NCBI GenBank assembly: GCA_947174615.1
Contig: CAMWJQ010000221.1
Span: forward strand, 1-6,767
Source of the DNA: an uncultured Lachnospiraceae bacterium
Lineage (GTDB): Bacteria; Bacillota; Clostridia; Lachnospirales; Lachnospiraceae
Direction of reading: 5' to 3'
DNA: 6,767 nt
Shown here: piece after piece, positions 1 to 5,260 of the stretch
Numbering within the stretch: the stretch's first letter is position 1
Layout of the letters: each line of letters starts with the position of its first letter
Notes under the pieces: generated by a model
What the model was told of the DNA's origin: nothing
The model's database searches: none
What the model saw: only the letters and a program-made list of their open reading frames with translations
Made by a program: the position numbers and the translations under genes

Positions 1-1176
1 GCAGAAGATGGTATCAGTGCAGTGCAGACAGCAGAAGGTGCATTGACAGAAGTTCATGACATGTTACAGAGAATGAACGAGCTGGCAGTAAAGGCTGCAA
101 ACGGCACAAACTCTACATCAGACCGTCAGACAATCCAGGATGAGGTAGATCAGCTCCTCACAGAAATCGACCGTGTTGCAGAGACAACCAAGTTCAATGA
201 GACATATCTGTTAAAGGGCGATGCAGACAAGGTAGCTAAGTATCTGGATGCACATGATGCAGGTATCGCAGGAACCTTGACACAGGGCGCTACAAATGCA
301 ACATTCTCAATGACTCAGTTAGAGTTTGGCGATACGATTAAGATTGCTGGCAGAGAGTATCATATCAGCGGTACAGCAGCACAGCAGCAGAGTATTATCA
401 CCAATTCTGTAAAGGTTGGTCAGCAGGTAACAATTGATGGTATCATGTATACATGCTCATCAGTTTCAAATGCTGATAAGTTTGAGCTTACCAAGGCAGA
501 TTTGGCAGCTAAGATCAACACGACAAGCCAGATCAGTGTAATGGTTGCAAACGGCAAGACCTACTATGGTTCAGGCATTACAAATGACAAGAATGTTACG
601 ACAACAACAGGCGCTTATTCATTGATTCAGAAAGAACTTGGTCTTGCAAGCAGCATCGGTGCAGATGGCTCTACACAGGCATCCGTAGCAGCAGGCGTAG
701 CTGGTACAGGTAATTATGCAGGCAAGCAGGTATTTGCGATTGATAAGGCAAGCGTACAGGTTCGCGAGGCGATCGATTTCAGCCTCCATGTAGGTGCAGA
801 TGCTGATATGACCAACAAGATTGCTGTGAAGATCGATTCACTCGACACGAAGGGACTCGGCATCCAGGGCTTGAACGTAAAAGATCCGACAGGTGCAGCA
901 GCTACATACGCAATCGATGCAATCGCAGACGCAGTAGCGAAGATTTCTGCTCAGCGTTCATTACTCGGTGCAGTACAGAACAGATTAGACCACACAATCA
1001 ACAACTTGGATAACGTTGTAGAGAACACAACAGCAGCTGAGAGCCAGATCCGTGATACAGATATGGCAACAGAAATGGTGAAGTACTCTAATAACAACGT
1101 ACTTGCACAGGCAGGTCAGTCCATGCTGGCTCAGTCTAACCAGGCTAATCAGGGTGTACTCAGTCTCTTAGGCTAA
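1..1176 (+). CDS. fliC: Flagellin, 5'-truncated by the window edge
   Basis: Filament subunit of the flagellum, exported by the flagellar type III apparatus and polymerised outside the cell. The frame is open from base 1, so the gene begins upstream. Alignment by eye to the second flagellin puts base 1 at about residue 66, leaving 391 of about 456 residues. The D1 helix (LQRMNELAVKAANGTNS, then IQDEVDQLLTEIDRVAETTKFN) opens the fragment. A variable centre of about residues 75-250 follows, then the conserved C-terminal D1/D0 region (SLHVGADADMTNKI, AAESQIRDTDMATEMVKYS, SMLAQSNQANQGVLSLLG). The centre contains TIDGIMYTCSSV followed by DLAAKIN, which resembles the flagellin hook IN motif. It also has one cysteine, which is unusual for a flagellin. 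The GTG at base 22 is an internal valine, not a start. Codon use is strongly biased (aca, gca, aag, cag), as expected for high expression. The family assignment is certain; the symbol is generic. Confidence 0.97.
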   Translation, partial: AEDGISAVQTAEGALTEVHDMLQRMNELAVKAANGTNSTSDRQTIQDEVDQLLTEIDRVAETTKFNETYLLKGDADKVAKYLDAHDAGIAGTLTQGATNATFSMTQLEFGDTIKIAGREYHISGTAAQQQSIITNSVKVGQQVTIDGIMYTCSSVSNADKFELTKADLAAKINTTSQISVMVANGKTYYGSGITNDKNVTTTTGAYSLIQKELGLASSIGADGSTQASVAAGVAGTGNYAGKQVFAIDKASVQVREAIDFSLHVGADADMTNKIAVKIDSLDTKGLGIQGLNVKDPTGAAATYAIDAIADAVAKISAQRSLLGAVQNRLDHTINNLDNVVENTTAAESQIRDTDMATEMVKYSNNNVLAQAGQSMLAQSNQANQGVLSLLG

Positions 1177-1222
1177 TTAGGATAATAACAAACGTTTAAA
1201 GATTAAATTTGTGATATATGCT

Positions 1223-1245
1223 TGAAATTGGTACTTACCATTTCA
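1223..1245 (+). other. Stem-loop in the 3' UTR of flagellin 1
   Basis: TGAAAT and GGT pair with ACC and ATTTCA around an ACTT loop, with one bulged T. It lies between the stop codon and the terminator hairpin. It has no T-tract of its own, so it may affect mRNA processing or stability, or be chance. Confidence 0.3.
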
Positions 1246-1254
1246 CATAGACGG

Positions 1255-1293
1255 AAAACTGCCGTGTGTGCTGCGCGGCAGTTTTCTTTTTTT
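1255..1293 (+). terminator. Rho-independent terminator of flagellin 1
   Basis: The left arm AAAACTGCCG (1255-1264) pairs perfectly with CGGCAGTTTT (1276-1285) around an 11-nt loop. A T-rich run follows immediately to 1293, interrupted by one C. It separates the first flagellin from the second, which therefore needs its own promoter. Confidence 0.92.
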
Positions 1294-1309
1294 GTGTCTT
1301 TTTATGCCA

Positions 1310-1322
1310 AATTGCGCCAATT
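1310..1322. repeat. Short palindrome upstream of the flagellin 2 promoter
   Basis: AATTG-CGC-CAATT is a perfect 5+3+5 inverted repeat centred about 50 bp upstream of the -35 element. It could be a binding site for a regulator. At this length in AT-rich DNA it could also be chance. Confidence 0.25.
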
Positions 1323-1364
1323 CTTCGAAATATAGAAAAAATTCAAAAAGTTTTCTGACAACTA

Positions 1365-1391
1365 TAAAGTATTTGAAAGATTCACCGATAT
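1365..1391 (+). promoter_or_regulatory. Sigma-28 (SigD/FliA-type) promoter of flagellin 2
   Basis: The -35 element TAAAGTAT (1365-1372) and -10 element ACCGATAT (1384-1391) match the motility sigma consensus TAAAGTTT-N11-GCCGATAA. The gap is exactly 11 nt, and TAAA and CCGATA are intact. An A-rich stretch just upstream (1334-1350) could act as an UP element. The transcript should start near 1398, giving a leader of about 210 nt. This is the usual late-class flagellar control, which fits a filament gene. Confidence 0.88.
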
Positions 1392-1402
1392 ATATAGTGT
1401 AA

Positions 1403-1510
1403 ATGAGAGAAATGAATGACAACTCATTTACGCATGAAACCGGTAAAAACTTTCAGGTTGATGCCGATATGGAATCTAAAGCAATTTCCGGGGAATATAA
1501 AATTAAATAA
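1403..1510 (+). CDS. Possible small leader ORF in the flagellin 5' UTR (35 or 32 aa)
   Basis: An open frame begins at ATG 1403 (35 codons) or, in frame, at ATG 1412 (32 codons: MNDNSFTHETGKNFQVDADM..) and ends at TAA 1508-1510. The predicted transcription start near 1398 leaves ATG 1403 almost leaderless. ATG 1412 has only a weak GAGAGAA ahead of it. The peptide is hydrophilic, with no membrane segment, signal or cysteine, and I recognise no family. It lies wholly inside the flagellin 2 leader and ends 98 nt before the flagellin start. Its translation could influence the downstream hairpins, or it may be an open frame by chance. The overlapping frame 1416-1604 looks non-coding (rich in Arg, Lys and Trp). 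Confidence 0.28.
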   Translation: MREMNDNSFTHETGKNFQVDADMESKAISGEYKIK

Positions 1511-1534
1511 GGTTAATATTAGATGTAACATTTG

Positions 1535-1556
1535 GTGGGCGAAAGGAGTCGCCTAT
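1535..1556 (+). promoter_or_regulatory. Leader hairpin 1 with AAGGAG loop (candidate CsrA site)
   Basis: An 8-bp stem has five Watson-Crick pairs GGCGA/TCGCC (1538-1542/1549-1553), extended by G-T, T-A and G-T pairs. It presents AAGGAG (1543-1548) as a six-base loop. No gene starts at a Shine-Dalgarno distance in a plausible frame, so the GGAG is not an obvious ribosome site. GGA held in a hairpin loop is the known recognition feature of CsrA/RsmA proteins. Confidence 0.65.
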
Positions 1557-1560
1557 GACC

Positions 1561-1588
1561 GCTGCAAGGTGAGGAGTCGCCGCGCAGC
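1561..1588 (+). promoter_or_regulatory. Leader hairpin 2 with GGAG loop (candidate CsrA site)
   Basis: The outer stem GCTGC/GCAGC (1561-1565/1584-1588) and inner stem GGTGA/TCGCC (1568-1572/1577-1581, one G-T pair) are separated by a 2x2 internal loop. They display GGAG (1573-1576) at the tip. The 10-mer AGGAGTCGCC is shared with hairpin 1 (1544-1553 and 1572-1581, 28 nt apart). The two hairpins could therefore exchange pairing partners. Confidence 0.65.
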
Positions 1589-1606
1589 AATTACAAGGAG
1601 GTAATT
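1589..1606 (+). promoter_or_regulatory. Leader hairpin 3 enclosing the flagellin 2 Shine-Dalgarno (candidate CsrA repression site)
   Basis: A perfect inverted repeat AATTAC/GTAATT (1589-1594/1601-1606) has the loop AAGGAG (1595-1600), which is the core of the ribosome binding site AAGGAGG seven bases before ATG 1609. The stretch TTACAAGGAGGT (1591-1602) matches 10 of 12 positions of the CsrA SELEX consensus RUACARGGAUGU. A protein bound here would directly block translation initiation, as CsrA does on hag mRNA in Bacillus subtilis. The structure is seen in the sequence; binding is inferred. Confidence 0.75.
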
Positions 1607-1608
1607 TT

Positions 1609-3066
1609 ATGGTAGTACAGCACAATCTTAGAGCAATGAACGCAAACAGAATGTTAGGAATCACAAATAGTGGATTATCAAAGTCTTCAGAGAAGCTTTC
1701 TTCAGGATATAAAGTAAACCGTGCAGCAGACGACGCAGCAGGACTTTCTATTTCAGAGAAGATGAGAAAGCAGATCAGAGGTCTGACACAGGCTTCTACA
1801 AATGCTGAGGACGGCATTAGTGCAGTTCAGACAGCAGAGGGTGCTTTGACAGAAGTACATGATATGTTACAGAGAATGAACGAGCTTGCAGTTAAGGCAG
1901 CAAATGGAACAAATTCCGTTTCAGACCGTCAGACAATCCAGGATGAGGTTGAACAGCTTTTAACTGAAATCGATAGAGTAGCAGAGACAACCAAGTTCAA
2001 CGAGCTTTACCTGTTAAAAGGTCAGGCATCAAAGATAGATGTATATCTGTCTGCAAAGGATGCTGGTCTCGAGGGAACACTCATGAATGGCGCTACATCG
2101 GCAACATTTATGATGGATGCGTTAAAGTTTGGCGACAAGATTACAATTGCAGGCAAGGTTTATTCAATTGGTATCCCGTCAGATGCAGGTGTTACGGCAG
2201 CTTCAGTTGCAATACAGGGCGCTAAGGCAGGTGAGTTGATCACGATCGACGGTGTACAGTATACAGTGACAGACGGTATCGAGAATGAAGATAAGAATCT
2301 TCTGAGTATCTCACATATTCAGGGAAGAATCTCTGTTCAGAGTACAGTACTGTATAATGGAACAACATATAATGTCATGAAAGACGATGATAACAACGGT
2401 ATCGCTGATACAAATGCAGCAGTTGTTACAACTACCAGAGCATATCAGATGATTCAGCGTGAGCTGGAACTCGCAAACAGTGTGGGCGCGAACAAGAGCA
2501 GTGCCAGCGTTTTGTCAGTACAGATGAAAGCGACGGCAACCGTTGCGTCTACAAAGGTTAGCACCACAGGTGGTACGACAGGTACAGATACCCAGGTGAC
2601 AACAACGACCAAAGCTGTGTTTACGATTGCTATGAAGGGTCTTTCAGAAGTCAGAGAGCAGTTAAATTTCAGCCTTCATGTAGGTGCTGATGCAGATATG
2701 ACCAATAAGATTGGAGTATCGATCGATGCGCTGGATACCAAGGGATTAGGCATCTATGGTCTGAATGTAAAGGACGATTCAGGATCAGCAGCAACCTATG
2801 CGATCGATGCGATTGCAGATGCAGTTGCTCATGTTTCCGCACAGAGATCTCTTCTCGGTGCTGTCCAGAACAGGTTAGAGCATACCATTAACAACTTGGA
2901 TAACGTTGTAGAGAATACTACAGCAGCAGAGAGCACAATTCGTGATACGGATATGGCTACAGAGATGGTTAAGTTTTCAAACTCAAACATCCTTGCACAG
3001 GCAGGTCAGTCTATGCTGGCACAGTCTAACCAGGCAAATCAGGGTGTACTTAGCTTATTACAGTAG
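1609..3066 (+). CDS. fliC: Flagellin, complete, 485 aa
   Basis: Filament subunit, exported by the flagellar type III apparatus. ATG 1609 follows a perfect AAGGAGG at seven bases, and the N-terminus MVVQHNLRAMNANRM is canonical. Residues 1 to about 140 form N-terminal D0/D1, including AADDAAGLSISEKMR (39-53) and LQRMNELAVKAANGTNS (87-103). About 365-485 form C-terminal D1/D0, ending SMLAQSNQANQGVLSLLQ. The variable centre (about 140-360) holds beta-hairpin-like units such as TIAGKVYSI and TIDGVQYTV, and a Thr/Ser-rich stretch (309-334) absent from flagellin 1. R89, L93 and E113 align with the Salmonella FliC residues R90, L94 and E114 that contact TLR5. There is no cysteine. It has its own sigma-28 promoter, a hairpin-rich leader suggesting CsrA control, and its own terminator. 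Both ends are close paralogues of flagellin 1. The symbol is generic (hag is equally apt). Confidence 0.98.
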   Translation: MVVQHNLRAMNANRMLGITNSGLSKSSEKLSSGYKVNRAADDAAGLSISEKMRKQIRGLTQASTNAEDGISAVQTAEGALTEVHDMLQRMNELAVKAANGTNSVSDRQTIQDEVEQLLTEIDRVAETTKFNELYLLKGQASKIDVYLSAKDAGLEGTLMNGATSATFMMDALKFGDKITIAGKVYSIGIPSDAGVTAASVAIQGAKAGELITIDGVQYTVTDGIENEDKNLLSISHIQGRISVQSTVLYNGTTYNVMKDDDNNGIADTNAAVVTTTRAYQMIQRELELANSVGANKSSASVLSVQMKATATVASTKVSTTGGTTGTDTQVTTTTKAVFTIAMKGLSEVREQLNFSLHVGADADMTNKIGVSIDALDTKGLGIYGLNVKDDSGSAATYAIDAIADAVAHVSAQRSLLGAVQNRLEHTINNLDNVVENTTAAESTIRDTDMATEMVKFSNSNILAQAGQSMLAQSNQANQGVLSLLQ

Positions 3067-3111
3067 TCACAGATTCCGCAGGATAGTGACAGTTCAATCT
3101 ACCATGATAGA

Positions 3112-3141
3112 GGGATTCCCGATAAAACGGGAGTCCCTTTT
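3112..3141 (+). terminator. Intrinsic terminator of flagellin 2
   Basis: GGGATTCCCG (3112-3121) pairs with CGGGAGTCCC (3128-3137), with a single T-G wobble, around the loop ATAAAA. TTTT follows (3138-3141). The stem is strong but the T-run is short, so some read-through into the glycosyltransferase operon is possible. Confidence 0.8.
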
Positions 3142-3145
3142 GGCG

Positions 3146-3174
3146 TTGATATCAATGGGCAAGTGTGATATACT
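3146..3174 (+). promoter_or_regulatory. Housekeeping (sigma-A type) promoter, extended -10
   Basis: -35 TTGATA (3146-3151), a 17-nt spacer, and -10 TATACT (3169-3174) preceded by TGA, giving the TGn extension. Each hexamer matches 5 of 6 consensus positions. Transcription should begin near 3181, about 26 nt before ATG 3207. A start at GTG 3165 would lie inside this promoter, which supports the downstream start. Confidence 0.8.
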
Positions 3175-3206
3175 ACTTTTATTCCAAAAAAGGAGTGCAT
3201 CTGTCA

Positions 3207-4592
3207 ATGACAACTATAAGTAAAACGAAATCAACAATGCTGCTGGCTGCAGTCATAGGAATCTTTACCGTTTTGTATTGTTCACTGATATTTAATCAAA
3301 ATATCTGGACGGACGAAGCGTTTACGATTGAACTGACCCGCCAGAATCGTCTGTTGGACATTATCCGCCAGACGGCAATCGACGTACATCCGCCTTTATA
3401 TTATTTGATTGTCAAGATTTTCATTTCTCTGTTCGGTTCATCGTTTCAACTATATAAACTGGTAAGTATTCTTCCAATGCTGCTTACGATGCTCTTGTCT
3501 GTAACCCATATCAGACCGTGGTTTGGCGTGACACGCGCCGTTCTGTTTTTGGTTTCCCTGAATGCCATTCCATGTGTGATGGAATACAGTGTTCAGATCA
3601 GAATGTATAGCTGGTGCATTTTTTTCATAACGCTTGCAGGGCTGTCCGCCTATGGCGTCTATACGCAGGATACATTCAAACAGTATTGCAGCTTAACCTT
3701 GTCTGCACTGTGCGCCTGCTATACGCACAATTTTGCGATGATTAGCGCTGTAATGCTCTATTTGCTGCTTGGAATCGCCATGGCTGTCCGGCGCAAAAAG
3801 TTTCCGGTGCGCTGGCTGCTTTCAGGAGCTGTTGTCGGCGCTGGTTTTCTTCCGTGGCTGCCTGTATTGCTGCGTCAGACAGGAAGCCGTGTTGGAAATT
3901 ACTGGATCGAACCAGTGACCATGAGGACAATCTTGGGTTATTTCAGTGATTTATTCGGTTCAAGACTGCCATATACAGCAGCTCTGTTTGGGGTTCTTTT
4001 TATATGTGCGGTTTTCTTTCTCAAAGATATCCGCAGGGAGGAACGCTTTGTGGCTCTGCTGGCACTCGTGCCTGCGCTGACTGCCTTGGTTGGAATACTG
4101 GTGTCTGTTCTGATAACGCCGTTTTTTATTGCACGTTATTTGGTTCCCTGCACGGGACTGATCGCGCTGTTCCTCGCTGTCAGCTTTGGCGGGGGACTGC
4201 AAAGACGTGTGTCTCTTATTTTATTAAGTGCTTTTTTGGCTGTAATGGCTGCCAACGCTTACTATACGAATGTTCTTTTGGAATATGACAGCACGCACAC
4301 CGATGAAGTTCTAAGCTATCTCGAGGAAGCGATGGAAGAAGATGATATTATCTTATATAACAATCAGGAGTATGGTTTTATCTATGAATGTTATTTTGAG
4401 TCGGATCGGCTATGTTTTTTGGGCGACATGGATTTTGAAGCGGCGTATCATCAGATTTGGTATCTCGATAGCTGCGTGAGCCCGTGGCTTCCAGAGGATG
4501 TACTGCAGACACATGGACTTGTCAAAGAGTACATTGCGACGCTTGGCATTGAACAGAATGACTTCATATTATATAGGATTTACAGAAAATAA
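3207..4592 (+). CDS. GT-C membrane glycosyltransferase, GT39-like (461 aa)
   Basis: Polytopic enzyme expected to transfer a sugar from a polyprenyl-phosphate donor to an acceptor on the outer face of the membrane. After the first membrane helix (about residues 11-29) comes W-T-D-E (34-37), the acidic pair typical of the first outer loop of GT-C enzymes, then DVHPPLYY (59-66) and YSVQIRMYSW (127-136). These are hallmarks of proteins annotated as glycosyltransferase family 39. Many hydrophobic helices follow, then a soluble C-terminal domain of about 115 residues. ATG 3207 has AAGGAG 11 bases upstream and fits the promoter; the frame extends to GTG 3165, but that lies in the -10 region. It leads a two-gene operon, with the 209-aa membrane protein starting 38 nt after its stop. 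Sugar and acceptor cannot be read from sequence. A role in flagellin glycosylation is possible only by adjacency. Confidence 0.88.
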   Translation: MTTISKTKSTMLLAAVIGIFTVLYCSLIFNQNIWTDEAFTIELTRQNRLLDIIRQTAIDVHPPLYYLIVKIFISLFGSSFQLYKLVSILPMLLTMLLSVTHIRPWFGVTRAVLFLVSLNAIPCVMEYSVQIRMYSWCIFFITLAGLSAYGVYTQDTFKQYCSLTLSALCACYTHNFAMISAVMLYLLLGIAMAVRRKKFPVRWLLSGAVVGAGFLPWLPVLLRQTGSRVGNYWIEPVTMRTILGYFSDLFGSRLPYTAALFGVLFICAVFFLKDIRREERFVALLALVPALTALVGILVSVLITPFFIARYLVPCTGLIALFLAVSFGGGLQRRVSLILLSAFLAVMAANAYYTNVLLEYDSTHTDEVLSYLEEAMEEDDIILYNNQEYGFIYECYFESDRLCFLGDMDFEAAYHQIWYLDSCVSPWLPEDVLQTHGLVKEYIATLGIEQNDFILYRIYRK

Positions 4593-4630
4593 GGAAATAA
4601 GGAAATGGAAAGAAGGAAAGAAGGCGCCCT

Positions 4631-5260
4631 ATGAAAAAAATCTATATATCCGCGTCAATTCTAACCGTGGCAGCCGTCATTATATTTTTGTGTATGGCGC
4701 CGCATCTTATACGAACAAGTATCGTGTCAGAAAATAAGGTTTCTTATGAGCAGCCAGTGCCCAGTGTTGCGCACGGACTGATACTGTCACAGCAGTTTGT
4801 TCCCCAATATGAGCAGATTGAAAGCATTGATGTGTATATTAACGCATTGTCATGCAGCAGAGAAGAAGGAAGCCTTTGTGTTAAAATAACTGGCGGCAGC
4901 GCAGAAGTGCTGTATGACAACAAACTTCCGCTGGCAATGCTGCCAGAGTACGGAATGACTTCGATCGTAAAAGATGTCACGCTGGCTGCAGGAGATACGT
5001 ACAACCTTACCATCGAAGCAGTTGACACGCTTGACGATGGTCCCGCAATCTCGTTTTTTCCGAATGAGATTGCGGCAAACGAGGAGGAGTGCAGGGGCGG
5101 CTTAACCTATGCAGGGCAGCTCCTTGAAAACGCTGTACTGAGGGCGGCGTTTCGCTACAGTGTGCCGCTCTCGCCGATAAATTATCTGCCATACTGTCTT
5201 TTTATAGCGTTTGTCATTTTTTTATGTATGGAAAGTTTGGCTTTGAGCGCTAGAAAATAA
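4631..5260 (+). CDS. Two-pass membrane protein with extracytoplasmic domain, unknown function (209 aa)
   Basis: I do not recognise a named family. An N-terminal hydrophobic helix (about residues 4-23, after MKKI) is followed by an outer domain of about 160 residues and a second helix (about 186-203), with a short positive tail ending SARK. The outer domain is rich in alternating beta-type segments (SIDVYINA, SLCVKITGG, DTYNLTIEAVD), suggesting a jelly-roll or Ig-like sandwich of the carbohydrate-binding sort. That is inference. It contains three cysteines. The start ATG 4631 follows a purine-rich tract with AAGG at 4621-4624. It lies 38 nt behind the GT39-like gene with no terminator or promoter seen between, so the two are probably co-transcribed and may cooperate. 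Its 3' end overlaps the opposite-strand mannosyltransferase gene by 11 bp. Confidence 0.82.
   Translation: MKKIYISASILTVAAVIIFLCMAPHLIRTSIVSENKVSYEQPVPSVAHGLILSQQFVPQYEQIESIDVYINALSCSREEGSLCVKITGGSAEVLYDNKLPLAMLPEYGMTSIVKDVTLAAGDTYNLTIEAVDTLDDGPAISFFPNEIAANEEECRGGLTYAGQLLENAVLRAAFRYSVPLSPINYLPYCLFIAFVIFLCMESLALSARK

Noticed and set aside
1416..1604. 62-codon + strand frame in the flagellin leader
   Set aside because: It spans the regulatory hairpins, has an unlikely composition rich in Arg, Lys and Trp, has no ribosome site and ends just before the flagellin SD.
1503..1817. 104-codon - strand frame over the flagellin 2 start
   Set aside because: It is antisense to the promoter-proximal leader and the highly conserved flagellin N-terminus; a shadow of biased flagellin codons.
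3165..3206. Upstream extension of the GT39-like protein to GTG 3165
   Set aside because: This GTG lies within the promoter just before the -10 hexamer, so it would not be transcribed from that promoter; ATG 3207 has the ribosome site.
2942..3223. 93-codon + strand frame crossing the flagellin 2 end and terminator
   Set aside because: It overlaps flagellin in another frame and runs through the terminator and the next promoter.
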